A stretch of DNA of 64,000 bases, taken from positions 4,464,001 through 4,528,000 of the forward strand of contig NZ_AP021879.1 of the NCBI RefSeq assembly GCF_009689005.1. Reading direction: 5' to 3'. Every line of letters starts with the position of its first letter. Positions within the stretch are counted from its first letter, which is position 1. Of the stretch, positions 16,212 through 25,073 are shown in pieces. The translations under genes and the position numbers were made by a program. Below the pieces are notes generated by a model, which saw only the letters and a list, made by a program, of their open reading frames with translations, was not told the origin of the DNA and searched no databases. Source of the DNA: Desulfosarcina ovata subsp. ovata (GTDB taxonomy: Bacteria; Desulfobacterota; Desulfobacteria; Desulfobacterales; Desulfosarcinaceae).

Positions 16212-16703
16212 GTGGCGATTGGCAGCTGCCAAATGATTCCGGTTTGCCGGATGAATCATCAGGGCTTCACCTTGATCGAGGTGATGGTGGTCGTAGCTAT
16301 CATGGGGGTGCTGGTGGCCATTGCCACGCCGTCCTTCTTAAGCTATCGGGAACGCGCCAGGATTGCCGTTGCCATCGTGGACATGCAAAATATTGAAAGG
16401 GCGATCGACATTTATCGCCTCGACAACAACGCCTATCCCGATAGTTTGGCGGATATCGGGATGGACGGCTTGCGTGATCCCTGGGGCAATCCGTATGTGT
16501 ATTTGCGCATTGATGGCGCCGACCTCAGCGGGAACGGCCAGTTGCGCAAGGACCACGGCAACGTGCCGGTGAATTCGGATTATGATCTTTACAGCAACGG
16601 CGCGGATGGGAACAGCCAGACGGCGTTTACGGCCAAGGCCAGTCAAGATGATGTCGTCCGGGCCTACAACGGATCTTACTATGGCAAGGTTGCCGATCTT
16701 TGA
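16212..16703 (+). CDS. Type II secretion major pseudopilin-like protein (GspG type)
   Basis: Class III prepilin signal: NHQGFTLIEVMVVVAIMGVLVAIATP, cut by PilD between Gly and Phe, leaving a Phe1/Glu5 mature pilin. The C-terminal half has the GspG calcium-site layout (DPWGNPYVYL, then SDYDLYSNGADG and DDVVRAYNG). Start choice: GTG 16212 has AAAGGGA upstream with a long spacer; ATG 16251 gives a five-residue leader typical of pilins but no visible ribosome site. No other secretion genes are adjacent, so this is an orphan pseudopilin. It is followed by an HD-GYP phosphodiesterase whose ribosome site lies just beyond its stop codon. Confidence 0.78.
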   Translation: MAIGSCQMIPVCRMNHQGFTLIEVMVVVAIMGVLVAIATPSFLSYRERARIAVAIVDMQNIERAIDIYRLDNNAYPDSLADIGMDGLRDPWGNPYVYLRIDGADLSGNGQLRKDHGNVPVNSDYDLYSNGADGNSQTAFTAKASQDDVVRAYNGSYYGKVADL

Positions 16704-16728
16704 GGAATTGGCTTCTGAGGTAAATTTC

Positions 16729-18792
16729 ATGCATGTTGGCACCAACCTTTTCAGGAGCAGAATCGCCCGCCGGATCTTTACGACGTTCATTGTCAGCGCA
16801 CTGGTGCCGGTAGTCGTCTTGGCGGCCCTTTCCATGTTTCAAGTCATCCGGCAACTCGAGCAAAGTGGGCATGAGGCGCTGTACCGGGCCACCCGAAACC
16901 ATGTGCATGCCATTTTCGAGCACCTGGTGCTTTGCGAAGATGAGCTGAAACTGGTCGACCATCGCAGCCTTCAGGAGCGTGTCCGACAGGCGGAAAAATT
17001 CAGTGCCATCGGACGGCGTTACCATGATGGCCGCTATGAAGCCATCCTGGGCGATCCCATTTCTGACATCGACCTCAACGACCAGGCGATCATCTATCTT
17101 CAAAGCGGCAAATCCCTTCTGGTGATAGCCGAAAACGATCCCACCAAGATTACCCTGGTGCGATATGCCGACAGCGCTTCAATGCGAAAGGGATTGTTGC
17201 TGGGCACGATGCGCGGAGATTACCTCTGGGGGTTGGTGAAGGGTAATACCCTGCCAGCCGTGTCCGCGTTTGCCGTGGTTACCCGGAGCAAGCTGCCGCT
17301 CTATTCGGGAATCGATGCATCAGGCTGGGCAGCCGCTTGCCTGCCGCACATGGATGAAAAACATGCCCGGGTAACCCTGGACGGTAAGGAGTGGTGGTTG
17401 GCCGGCAGCCTAATTTTTCTTCAAGCCCAGTTCGGTATGGATGACTGGTACCTGATGGTGCTGCAACCGGCCGATTATGCCATGGCGCCGGTTGCCCGCT
17501 TCAAGCTTATTTTTTTGCTGGTGGTGGCTCTTGCACTGCTATTGGTGGTGGGAATGAGCCTGTTCAACCTGCGTCGATCCCTCGTACCCATTGATGCGCT
17601 CAAGGCGGGTGCGCGACACATTGCACACAGGAACTTTGACTATCGGGTCGAGATCGACAGCAACGATGAGTTCGAGGAACTGGCCCATGGTTTTAACAAC
17701 ATGTCAAGTCAGCTGGGGCAGCAGTTCCGGTTCTTGTCCATTCAGGAAAAAATCGACCAGGCCACACTGATGGCACGAGATTTCGGTGAGATTGCAGGCA
17801 TGGCGATTACACGCATGCTTAAGGAGTTCAATTTCAGCATGCTGGCCATCTGTCGGGTCAATGTGGATGACTCGGAGGATGCGCTGATCTATGTGGGCAA
17901 TTCAAGCACGCTTGGCACCATCAACACGTATCCTTTTACCATTGATGCCGGACGGCTGGACAACTTCTATCGTGATTTGCCATGGTTGACCTTCACCGAC
18001 CCGATGGTTTTGCGCAGATATCTGCCGACCGAACGGTTTGGGGAGAAGGTGCCGATGAGTTTGTTTCCGATCTTTATCAAAGATCGACTTTACGCGTTGC
18101 TATATGTGGTGGAAAAGTCCGGTGATACTGAATCCGAATCGGCTTTACCGCTTATGCGGCAAATGGCCGATCATCTGGCCGTGGCCTGGTCGAATATCAA
18201 TATGATCAAAGACCTGCGCCGTCTGACCCTCGGTTCCATGCAGGCCCTGGCACGGGCGGTGGACGCCAAATCCTCGTGGACGGCAGGTCATTCGGCACGC
18301 GTGATGCGCATCGCCTTGAGTATTGCCCGCCAGATGGGGCTGGATGCGGAGCGGATCGACTGCATACAGCAGGCGGCGCTGCTGCACGATATCGGCAAAA
18401 TTGGTGTCTCCTCGGCGATTCTGGACAAACCGGGGCGACTGACCGATGCCGAGTTCACCACGATTCGTTCGCACCCGGTTACCGGGGAGAAAATCCTCGC
18501 GCCCATTGCTGCTTTCAAAAAGATTCTCCCCATGGTCCGCCAGCACCACGAGCGTTGGGACGGCAAGGGCTATCCGGACGGTCTGGCAGGTACGGCCGTC
18601 ACTCTGGAGGCCCGCATTCTGGCCGTGGCGGATGTTTACGACGCCATTGCCTCGGATCGGCCCTACCGCAAAGGGATGCCGATTTCCAAGGTGATGGAGA
18701 TTGTCGTGTCTGAATCGGGGAGCCAGTTCGACCCTGACGTCGTTGATGCGTTCATGGTGTTGATGTCGCAAAAATCTGGCTTGGCCGCGTAA
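16729..18792 (+). CDS. Membrane HD-GYP cyclic-di-GMP phosphodiesterase with HAMP and GAF-like domains
   Basis: 687 residues from ATG 16729 (GAGG nine bases upstream; an ATG at 16681 inside the pseudopilin gene is less likely). Order: transmembrane segment near residue 20-40, periplasmic sensor to about 255, second membrane segment (FLLVVALALLLVVGM), HAMP (LKAGARHIAHRNFDYRVE), a GAF-like middle region, then HD-GYP. The catalytic text is complete: AALLHDIGKIGV near residue 555, HHERWDGKGYPDGL near 605-615 and DVYDAIASDRPYRKG. It should hydrolyse c-di-GMP in the cytoplasm under control of an external signal. It is grouped with a pseudopilin, a small membrane protein and a HAMP protein. Confidence 0.88.
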   Translation: MHVGTNLFRSRIARRIFTTFIVSALVPVVVLAALSMFQVIRQLEQSGHEALYRATRNHVHAIFEHLVLCEDELKLVDHRSLQERVRQAEKFSAIGRRYHDGRYEAILGDPISDIDLNDQAIIYLQSGKSLLVIAENDPTKITLVRYADSASMRKGLLLGTMRGDYLWGLVKGNTLPAVSAFAVVTRSKLPLYSGIDASGWAAACLPHMDEKHARVTLDGKEWWLAGSLIFLQAQFGMDDWYLMVLQPADYAMAPVARFKLIFLLVVALALLLVVGMSLFNLRRSLVPIDALKAGARHIAHRNFDYRVEIDSNDEFEELAHGFNNMSSQLGQQFRFLSIQEKIDQATLMARDFGEIAGMAITRMLKEFNFSMLAICRVNVDDSEDALIYVGNSSTLGTINTYPFTIDAGRLDNFYRDLPWLTFTDPMVLRRYLPTERFGEKVPMSLFPIFIKDRLYALLYVVEKSGDTESESALPLMRQMADHLAVAWSNINMIKDLRRLTLGSMQALARAVDAKSSWTAGHSARVMRIALSIARQMGLDAERIDCIQQAALLHDIGKIGVSSAILDKPGRLTDAEFTTIRSHPVTGEKILAPIAAFKKILPMVRQHHERWDGKGYPDGLAGTAVTLEARILAVADVYDAIASDRPYRKGMPISKVMEIVVSESGSQFDPDVVDAFMVLMSQKSGLAA

Positions 18793-18831
18793 TCGAAACG
18801 GACTGAGGTTTCATTTTCAGAAGGAAGCTAT

Positions 18832-19284
18832 ATGCCGCCACCCATGCGTCCCACCAAGAGGAACTTGTCAACCCCGGTGGTCGGACTTGTGCTGCTGATC
18901 AGCGTTCTTGCTTTCTATTATTTGTTTTTTTTACCAAATAAAGAAACGCCAGCGCAACAGCTCAGCCTGTCCGATCTCAGAGGCATTTGGACATCGGCCC
19001 ATCCAAAATATGCAGACCGTTTCATCCAGTTCGACGACCAGACGCTCACCTTTGGAAGGGGACCGGAGGGCGTCGGCTCATACGCTATCGATGGCATGGA
19101 GACCAGACCAGCGGATGACTGCCTATTGGTGCACATTCGCTTCCTTGATCTGGAAACCAACGAATACCATCTCAACTTCTACCACACTGGAAAAAGTGGC
19201 GGCATTATCTGGATGAAGCATCAGAAAGGCCTGTATTGGTTTCATACCAACCCTGAACCGAGCTACGCTCCAGATTTCAAATAA
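18832..19284 (+). CDS. Small membrane-anchored protein of unknown function
   Basis: 150 residues: a short basic N-terminus, one hydrophobic segment (VVGLVLLISVLAFYYLFFLP), then a periplasmic domain of about 110 residues rich in predicted strands (LRGIWTSAHPKYADRFIQFDDQTLTFGRGPEGVGSYAIDG). I do not recognise a family. GAAGGAAG precedes the ATG. It lies 39 bases after the HD-GYP gene and 25 bases before a HAMP protein gene, so an operon is likely. Confidence 0.6.
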   Translation: MPPPMRPTKRNLSTPVVGLVLLISVLAFYYLFFLPNKETPAQQLSLSDLRGIWTSAHPKYADRFIQFDDQTLTFGRGPEGVGSYAIDGMETRPADDCLLVHIRFLDLETNEYHLNFYHTGKSGGIIWMKHQKGLYWFHTNPEPSYAPDFK

Positions 19285-19309
19285 CCACCCCTTGAAGGTT
19301 GAAGGACAC

Positions 19310-19915
19310 ATGGCCAGAGCAAAAATGAAAACCGACAACCGAAGCTGGAAGAATCTTCCGATCCGCAAGGATATTCTGGCCCCCCTGATTACGACCAACT
19401 TGATCCTCATGGCCGTTATTGCCACCGTTCTCGTTGCGAGTCTTTTATCGCCGCTTTACTATGACATGCTGCGCTCCGAGGATCTTTGGGTGCAGCATGT
19501 TTCCGGTAGTTTGTTTCTGATCCTGCTGCAACGCATCTCCATGGCCATGTTTCTGATTCTGGTGGCCGCCGCCGTGCATCAGCTTGTTCTTTCCAACCGG
19601 TTTTGCGGTCCCCTGGTAAATTTCGGCTACACCTTCGAACGCATGGCCCGGGGCGATTATTCGCGCAAGGTTCATTTGCGTAAACGCGATTTCCTGAAAC
19701 CCGAGGCCGATCAGGTCAATGCCATCATCGATCGCCTCCAGGCCGACAGTGACAAACTCAGCATCTATCTCGATCAATTGGAACAGACGCTGATGCGGCT
19801 GGCTCCGGATGACAGAACGACGGAAACGGAATCCTTCCGCCAGACCATTGCGGCCTGCCGGGCGATTATCGCTGCGCGGAAATTCGCAACCCTTGCCCCC
19901 CCGGCCGGTAAGTGA
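19310..19915 (+). CDS. HAMP-domain membrane protein without an output domain
   Basis: 201 residues from ATG 19310 with GAAGGA upstream. Two membrane segments (residues about 28-50 and 75-95) flank a short periplasmic loop; then NRFCGPLVNFGYTFERMARGDYSRKVHLRKRDFLKPEADQVN, the pattern of a HAMP domain as in chemoreceptors and histidine kinases, followed by a short coiled coil. No kinase, cyclase or receptor domain follows. It may pass a signal to another protein, for instance the HD-GYP protein two genes upstream. Convergent with the DAHP synthase gene. Confidence 0.68.
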   Translation: MARAKMKTDNRSWKNLPIRKDILAPLITTNLILMAVIATVLVASLLSPLYYDMLRSEDLWVQHVSGSLFLILLQRISMAMFLILVAAAVHQLVLSNRFCGPLVNFGYTFERMARGDYSRKVHLRKRDFLKPEADQVNAIIDRLQADSDKLSIYLDQLEQTLMRLAPDDRTTETESFRQTIAACRAIIAARKFATLAPPAGK

Positions 19916-19944
19916 CCCGTTGTCGCTCACGATGTCGGATTCGC

Positions 19945-21036
19945 TCATCCCACCTTGTAACGATGGAATCCGCCATCCGTGGCGGCTGTGTTGGCGTGGC
20001 TGAGCTGTTCATGGGCGGAGATGATCAACTGCTCGGTGGTTTCCCAATCAATGCAGGCATCGGTGATGGAAACACCATACGCCATGGCCGCCAGATCGCC
20101 GGTGTTTTTCTGATTGCCCGCGTTCAGATTGCTTTCCAGCATCAGACCGATAATGCTTTTATTGCCGTCGATACGCTGGTTGATCACATCCTGCCAGACC
20201 GATGCCTGCAATTCGTGATTTTTTCTTGAATTGTCATGGGAGCAGTCGACCAGGATCGAGCGGGTCAGATCCTTGGCCGATAGCATGGAGACCGCCTCAT
20301 TGATGCTGACCGTATCGTAGTTGGGGCGGGTGCCGCCGCGCAACACGATATGCGCGTGGGGATTTCCGGTGGTCTTGACGATACAGGCTTGGCCATCGGG
20401 ATCGATCCCCAGAAAAGACTGGGATGATCGGGCGGCAATCATGGCATTGATGGCCGTAGCGAGGCTGCCGTCGGTGCAGTTTTTAAACCCCACCGGCATG
20501 GAGAGCCCACTGGCCATCTCCCGGTGCGTTTGGGATTCGGTTGTTCGTGCACCAATGGCGGCCCAGCAGACCAGCCCGGCAATGTACTGGGGGACGATGC
20601 TGTCCAGCATCTCGGTGGCCGTCGGAACACCCATTTCAGTGATTTGGACCAGCAGGCGGCGTGCACGCTCCAGACCGGTACCGATATCGTAACTGCCGTT
20701 GAGCCACGGATCGTTGATCAACCCTTTCCAGCCCACCGTGGTGCGCGGTTTTTCAAAGTAGGTGCGCATGACCAGGAGCATCGTATCATTGACCCGGTCG
20801 CCGAGGGCTTTCAGGCGCGCGGCATAGTCCAGGGCCGCTTTTTCATCGTGGATCGAGCAGGGCCCGGTGACGACCAGCAACCGGGGATCCTTGCCCCCCA
20901 GGATATCGGCGATCGCCCGGCGGCCGGCCACCACGGTTTCGTGGGATGCCTGGCTGAGCGGAATGCGGTCTTTCAACTGGGAGGGGGAAATCAGCGGAAC
21001 GAATTTTTCTACGTGGATGTCGTACGTCTTTTCCAT
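19945..21036 (-). CDS. aroF: 3-deoxy-7-phosphoheptulonate (DAHP) synthase, AroF/AroG class I
   Basis: 363 residues. It condenses phosphoenolpyruvate and erythrose 4-phosphate, the first step of aromatic amino acid synthesis. Family landmarks: VVTGPCSIHDEKAALDYA, MRTYFEKPRTTVGWKGLINDP, GARTTESQTHREMASGLSMPVGFKN, IVLRGGTRPNYD and VDCSHDNSRKNH; metal ligands Cys, His, Glu and Asp are all in place. The start ATG at 21036 follows GGAAAGGAAC; the longer frame runs through the attenuator hairpin and is not coding. Expression is probably controlled by the Tyr/Phe leader peptide at 21140-21220 and the terminator at 21070-21112. Confidence 0.94.
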   Translation of the reverse strand: MEKTYDIHVEKFVPLISPSQLKDRIPLSQASHETVVAGRRAIADILGGKDPRLLVVTGPCSIHDEKAALDYAARLKALGDRVNDTMLLVMRTYFEKPRTTVGWKGLINDPWLNGSYDIGTGLERARRLLVQITEMGVPTATEMLDSIVPQYIAGLVCWAAIGARTTESQTHREMASGLSMPVGFKNCTDGSLATAINAMIAARSSQSFLGIDPDGQACIVKTTGNPHAHIVLRGGTRPNYDTVSINEAVSMLSAKDLTRSILVDCSHDNSRKNHELQASVWQDVINQRIDGNKSIIGLMLESNLNAGNQKNTGDLAAMAYGVSITDACIDWETTEQLIISAHEQLSHANTAATDGGFHRYKVG

Positions 21037-21069
21037 GATATTGTTCCTTTCCTGTGGATGGATGTTGTT

Positions 21070-21112
21070 TAAAAAAATAAAACAGCCGCAGGCGGTTTCG
21101 CCTGCGGCTGTT
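21070..21112 (-). terminator. Attenuator terminator in the aroF leader
   Basis: On the minus strand a 14-base-pair stem (arms 21099-21112 and 21081-21094, four-base loop) is followed by a T-rich run at 21070-21080. It lies between the leader peptide stop codon and the aroF start, 34 bases before the SD. Its first-transcribed arm can instead pair with CGCCTGTGG (minus strand of 21148-21156) inside the leader peptide gene, giving the alternative antiterminator fold. Confidence 0.88.
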
Positions 21113-21139
21113 GCTTTTTCCGGATAATGTCTTGGGGGG

Positions 21140-21220
21140 TCAGCAGTCCACAGGCGCACCTCGGCAGTAATAAAAATAAAAACCGTAATAAGAAGTGCGA
21201 GGGGCTGCTGCCTGAAGCAT
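21140..21220 (-). CDS. Tyr/Phe-rich leader peptide of the aroF attenuator
   Basis: A 26-codon frame, ATG at 21220, TGA ending at 21140, too short for usual gene finders. Codons 11-18 read YYGFYFYY, seven aromatic residues in eight. The peptide then reads CRGAPVDC and stops. AAAGG lies about ten bases before the ATG. Codons 22-25 contain CGCCTGTGG, which can pair (one G-U) with the first arm of the terminator downstream. A ribosome stalled on the Tyr/Phe codons leaves that strand free to form the antiterminator; a ribosome at the stop codon covers it and lets the terminator form. This is the standard logic of ribosome-mediated attenuation. Confidence 0.85.
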   Translation of the reverse strand: MLQAAAPRTSYYGFYFYYCRGAPVDC

Positions 21221-21284
21221 TGCTGAACGACCTTTCTTTTCTTGTATAGACTGCCAGTAGCACAGGCATTCCCAAGATGCAAAC

Positions 21285-21325
21285 CCAAAAAAGCCATCGC
21301 GGCTCTCCTTTTGGACAGCCGCGAT
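21285..21325 (-). terminator. Terminator of the fadN-fadA operon
   Basis: Perfect 9-base arms ATCGCGGCT (21296-21304) and AGCCGCGAT (21317-21325); on the minus strand the stem is followed by GG, C and six T residues. It lies about 70 bases after the thiolase stop codon and before the aroF leader. A T-run also follows the stem on the plus strand, so it may act in both directions. Confidence 0.7.
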
Positions 21326-21393
21326 TGTTTTTATCCGATGGCAACCTGTAGAAAAATGATTCCTGGCGCCGATCTATATGGAGGGCTACATTT

Positions 21394-22578
21394 TCATCCG
21401 CACAACTCGAAAAGCGCCGCAGCGCCCATGCCACCGCCGATGCACATGGATTCCACACCGTATTGAACGCCTTTGCGCTGCATATTGGTCAGCAGGGTGG
21501 CGCACAGTTTGGCGCCGGTGCATCCCAGAGGGTGGCCCAGGGCAATGGCGCCGCCGTTGATGTTGATCGAATCCATGCGGTCGGCCAGTCCCAGCTCCCG
21601 GATGCAGTAAAGCGCCTGGGAGGCAAAGGCTTCGTTGATCTCCCACAGGCCGATATCGCTGGTTTTCAGGCCGGCCAGGTGGAGCAGCTTGGGAATCGCA
21701 TAGCGCGGACCGACCCCCATTTCGTCCGGTTCGCAGCCGATGGTGGTGTACATCTTCAGTTTTGCGATGGGCGTGAGGCCGTATTTTTTTACGGCGGTGT
21801 CACTGGCAATGATCGATACCGCAGCGCCATCGGTGGTCTGGGAGGAGTTGCCGGCCGTGACCGAGCCACCCAGGGCAAACACCGGATGCAGTTTGGCCAA
21901 CCCTTCCAGGGTCGTGCCGGCCCGTACGCCGTCATCGGTCGCCTGGATGAAGGTTTCCTTCTTGTAGGTTCCATTGTCCTGTCGTACATAACGGCTGGCC
22001 GGGGTGGGCACGATTTCGCTGAACAGCCCTTCTTTTTGGGCTTTGGCGGATTTCATCTGGGATTCATAGGCAAAGGCGTCCTGGTCGGCGCGGGAGATCT
22101 GGTAGCGGTTGGCTACGTTTTCCGCCGTGATGCCCATGGAGGCGTAGAGGTCGGCGTGCTCCCGGGAATACTCGGGATGCGGGCGGGGCATGTAGCCGGG
22201 TATGGGCACAAAGGTCATCGATTCGACCCCGCCGCCAATGGTGATCTCGGACCATCCGGCCATCACGCGCAAGGATGCCTGAGCAATGGCTTCCAGACCG
22301 GATGAGCAGAAGCGGCTGACCGTGGCGCCGGAAACCGTGACGGGGAATCCGGCAATCTGGGAAGCCATGCGGCCGATGTTGAGCCCCTGCTCGGCTTCGG
22401 GAAAGGAGCAGCCGATCATGATGTCGTCGATCTCTTTCGTCTCGATCTTGCCGTTCTTTTCCATGGCCGCCATAAGGATAAAGGCCAGCAGGTCATCCGG
22501 CCGGGTATCTTTGAAGGCACCCTTGGCCCGGCGGCAGCCGGGGGTCCTGACGGATGTGACGATATAGGCGTCTCTCAT
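21394..22578 (-). CDS. fadA: Acetyl-CoA acyltransferase (3-ketoacyl-CoA thiolase)
   Basis: 394 residues, the usual thiolase length. The nucleophilic Cys is in TVSRFCSSGLEAIAQA, the catalytic His in NGGAIALGHPLGCTGAK, and the second Cys in CIGGGMGAAALFE. It cleaves 3-ketoacyl-CoA to acetyl-CoA and a shortened acyl-CoA in beta-oxidation, or runs in the condensing direction. GGAGGATTTCC precedes the start. It lies 38 bases downstream of fadN on the same strand and ends at a hairpin terminator. Confidence 0.93.
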   Translation of the reverse strand: MRDAYIVTSVRTPGCRRAKGAFKDTRPDDLLAFILMAAMEKNGKIETKEIDDIMIGCSFPEAEQGLNIGRMASQIAGFPVTVSGATVSRFCSSGLEAIAQASLRVMAGWSEITIGGGVESMTFVPIPGYMPRPHPEYSREHADLYASMGITAENVANRYQISRADQDAFAYESQMKSAKAQKEGLFSEIVPTPASRYVRQDNGTYKKETFIQATDDGVRAGTTLEGLAKLHPVFALGGSVTAGNSSQTTDGAAVSIIASDTAVKKYGLTPIAKLKMYTTIGCEPDEMGVGPRYAIPKLLHLAGLKTSDIGLWEINEAFASQALYCIRELGLADRMDSININGGAIALGHPLGCTGAKLCATLLTNMQRKGVQYGVESMCIGGGMGAAALFELCG

Positions 22579-22616
22579 GGGAAATCCTCCTTTGAGATAA
22601 GGATGGGGAAAGTGCG

Positions 22617-25028
22617 TTAGTTCCTCAGCGGCTTGCCGGTGGTCAGCATGTGCTCGACGCGAGCCACGGTCTTTTCCTGCTTCCAGAAATCAACGAACGC
22701 TTCTCTCTCCAGGGTGAGGATGACCGATTCATCCACCAGGCTGTTGGCGCGCACGTCGCCGCCGCTGATCACCCAGGCGATCCGCCTGGCCAGGAATGCA
22801 TCGTATTCGCTGATAAACTTGGCCGATTGCATGTTATACAGTTCGGAATCGATCATTCCCTGGGCCGCTGCGCCGACTACCTTGAGAGGACGGTTGACCG
22901 GCGGCGCATAGCCTTCGTCAACCATCCTGAGGACCTCCTTCTTGGCCTCACCGATCAGGTGGTCGCGATTGAAAACAATGCGGTCGCACGGCCCGAGAAA
23001 GCCGTTGGCCCGGGCCTCGGCAGCGGACATGGAGACTTTGGCCATGGCGATATTCATGAAGGTGGGAACGAAGAATTTGGTCAGGTCCACGTCGGTGACT
23101 GCCTCGGGGATGTCGGCGGTCATCTTTTTCCACAGGTTCAGGCAGCCGCCGCCGCCGGGCAATAGACCGACGCCGATTTCCACCAGGCCCATGTACAGTT
23201 CACTGTGGGCCACAATTTTGTCGGCCGCGCCGATGCAGACTTCGCAGCCGCCACCCAGGGTCAGGCCATAGGGGGCCGCCACCACGGGAAAGGAGGCGTA
23301 GCGCACCGTCTGCATGCCCGTCTGCGCTTTTTTGAGGAAGGCCTCGATCTCGGCGTATTTGCCCGTCTTGGCCAGACCGGCCATGTAGGCCAGGTCGCCA
23401 CCGGCACAGAATGCGCCGGGCATGCCGCCGGCCTGGTTGCCGATCACCAGCCCCGACCCATTGGCATCCACATATTCCATGGCATCGGCCATGAAATCGA
23501 CGATCTCGCCATTGATGGCGTTCATTTTGGTGTGGAATTCCAGGCAGAAAATGTTGTCGCCAAGGTCCACCAGCGACGCCGACGGGCAGGTTTTGACGGT
23601 AGTTCGGTTGTCCGCCTTGAGACCGGGCAGGGAGATGATGTTGGCGTTGACCTTGACCGGTTGGTAATCGCCGGTGGAAAAGTCGTAATAGGTGGGGGTG
23701 CCGTTTCCCCGTTTGTAGAAACGATCATTGCCGGCGGTCAGCATGGCCTTGATTTTTTCGGGAACGCTGAATCCGTCGGCTTCCATTTTGGCCACGGACG
23801 CCTTTACACCAATGGCATCCCAGGTTTCGAAGGGCCCCATTTCAAAGTTGAAGCCCCAGCGCATGGCATTGTCGATTTCAACGATGGTGTCGGCAATTTC
23901 GGGAATGCGGTTGGCCGCGTAGATCAGGTTGCTGGCCAGGGCCTTCCAGGCGAACCGGGCGCCTTTGTCTTCTCCGTAAACGATCGCCTTCATCTTTTCG
24001 GCCAGGCCCTTGGCCTGTTTGGCCGCGGCCAGACAGGGGAAATCCGGTTTTGCGTATTCGGCATGCGCCAGGGTTGCCGGATCGATCACTTTGCGGATTT
24101 TTTTCCACTCGGGGGTCAGGTCGGTTTTGTAAAAGCCGACCTTGGTTTTTTTACCGAGCATTTTGGCAGCGAGCATCTTGGCGATGAATTCAGGGGCGAT
24201 GAAATCGGCGCGGGCTTCGTCATCAGGAATCAGATCATGGGTGTTTTTGGCCACATGGGCCAGGGTGTCCAGACCGACCAGATCGGCAGTTTTGAACATG
24301 GCGGTTTTCGGGCGCCCCATGGCCGGTCCGAACAGGGCATCCACTTCGGGGATGGTGAGCCCCATGTCGATCATCAGTTGCATGGCTTTGACCATGCCCT
24401 GGACTCCGATGCGGTTGCCGACAAAGTTGGGCGTATCCTTGGCCCGGACGATCCCCTTGCCGAGGATGCGTTCGCCGAAATCGGCCATGAAGGCAAGTAC
24501 GTCGGGCAGGGTCGCTTCACCGGGAATGATTTCCAGCAACTTCATGTAACGAACCGGGTTGAAGAAATGAGTGCCCAGAAAATGCTGTTTGAAGTCGCTT
24601 CCCAGACCCTCGCTCATGCGCTTCAGGGGAATGCCGGAGGTGTTGGACGAGACGATGGCACCGGGTTTGCGGATCGCTTCGATGCGTTTGAACAGGTCCT
24701 GTTTGATCTTCAGGTTTTCGACGACCACTTCGACGATCCAGTCGCACTCGGCCAGCTTACCGAAGTCGTCCTCGAGGTTGCCGATGCGGATCCGGTCGAC
24801 ATCCTTGGGTTGCATGAGTAATGCAGGTCGGGTCATGATCACCGTGTCCAGCCCGGCCTTGGCGATCCGGTTTCTCGCCACCGGGTCGCTTTTCTCCTCC
24901 TCCTTGAGATCAAAGGGGACAATGTCCAGCAGCAACGTCTGGATGCCGGCACTGGCCAGAAGCGCGGCAATACCACCGCCCATCACGCCGCTGCCGATGA
25001 CCGCCGCTTTCCTGATTTTTCTGATCAT
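22617..25028 (-). CDS. fadN: 3-hydroxyacyl-CoA dehydrogenase/enoyl-CoA hydratase, FadN type
   Basis: 803 residues. The NAD-binding dehydrogenase comes first (AAVIGSGVMGGGIAALLASAG, then SSNTSGIPLKRM, HFFNPVRYMKLLEIIPGE and DTPNFVGNRIG), and the crotonase domain second (from about residue 500; AGGMPGAFCAGGDL and APYGLTLGGGCEVCI). This order is that of Bacillus FadN, the reverse of E. coli FadB. It performs hydration and oxidation steps of beta-oxidation; fadA follows. The start at 25028 has GGAGG seven bases upstream. The promoter and a TGAATGA-type operator lie directly upstream, so the operon is probably derepressed by acyl-CoA. Confidence 0.93.
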   Translation of the reverse strand: MIRKIRKAAVIGSGVMGGGIAALLASAGIQTLLLDIVPFDLKEEEKSDPVARNRIAKAGLDTVIMTRPALLMQPKDVDRIRIGNLEDDFGKLAECDWIVEVVVENLKIKQDLFKRIEAIRKPGAIVSSNTSGIPLKRMSEGLGSDFKQHFLGTHFFNPVRYMKLLEIIPGEATLPDVLAFMADFGERILGKGIVRAKDTPNFVGNRIGVQGMVKAMQLMIDMGLTIPEVDALFGPAMGRPKTAMFKTADLVGLDTLAHVAKNTHDLIPDDEARADFIAPEFIAKMLAAKMLGKKTKVGFYKTDLTPEWKKIRKVIDPATLAHAEYAKPDFPCLAAAKQAKGLAEKMKAIVYGEDKGARFAWKALASNLIYAANRIPEIADTIVEIDNAMRWGFNFEMGPFETWDAIGVKASVAKMEADGFSVPEKIKAMLTAGNDRFYKRGNGTPTYYDFSTGDYQPVKVNANIISLPGLKADNRTTVKTCPSASLVDLGDNIFCLEFHTKMNAINGEIVDFMADAMEYVDANGSGLVIGNQAGGMPGAFCAGGDLAYMAGLAKTGKYAEIEAFLKKAQTGMQTVRYASFPVVAAPYGLTLGGGCEVCIGAADKIVAHSELYMGLVEIGVGLLPGGGGCLNLWKKMTADIPEAVTDVDLTKFFVPTFMNIAMAKVSMSAAEARANGFLGPCDRIVFNRDHLIGEAKKEVLRMVDEGYAPPVNRPLKVVGAAAQGMIDSELYNMQSAKFISEYDAFLARRIAWVISGGDVRANSLVDESVILTLEREAFVDFWKQEKTVARVEHMLTTGKPLRN

Positions 25029-25055
25029 AATATTTCCTCCTGCAAGCGTATTTAC

Positions 25056-25073
25056 TGAATGAATACTCATTCA
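25056..25073. promoter_or_regulatory. Operator of FadR/TetR type upstream of fadN
   Basis: Perfect inverted repeat TGAATGA-ATAC-TCATTCA. It matches the recalled operator of Bacillus FadR, a TetR-family repressor of fad genes released by acyl-CoA. It overlaps the start-proximal end of the -10 box of the fadN promoter, so bound repressor would block transcription. No TetR-family gene is in the window. Confidence 0.75.

Noticed and set aside
21037..21297. Extension of aroF to an upstream start
   Set aside because: The longer frame would translate the terminator hairpin and the leader region; ATG 21036 has a good ribosome site.
23205..24821. Plus-strand open frame of 538 codons
   Set aside because: Antisense to fadN in the frame that mirrors its codon bias; no recognised motif.
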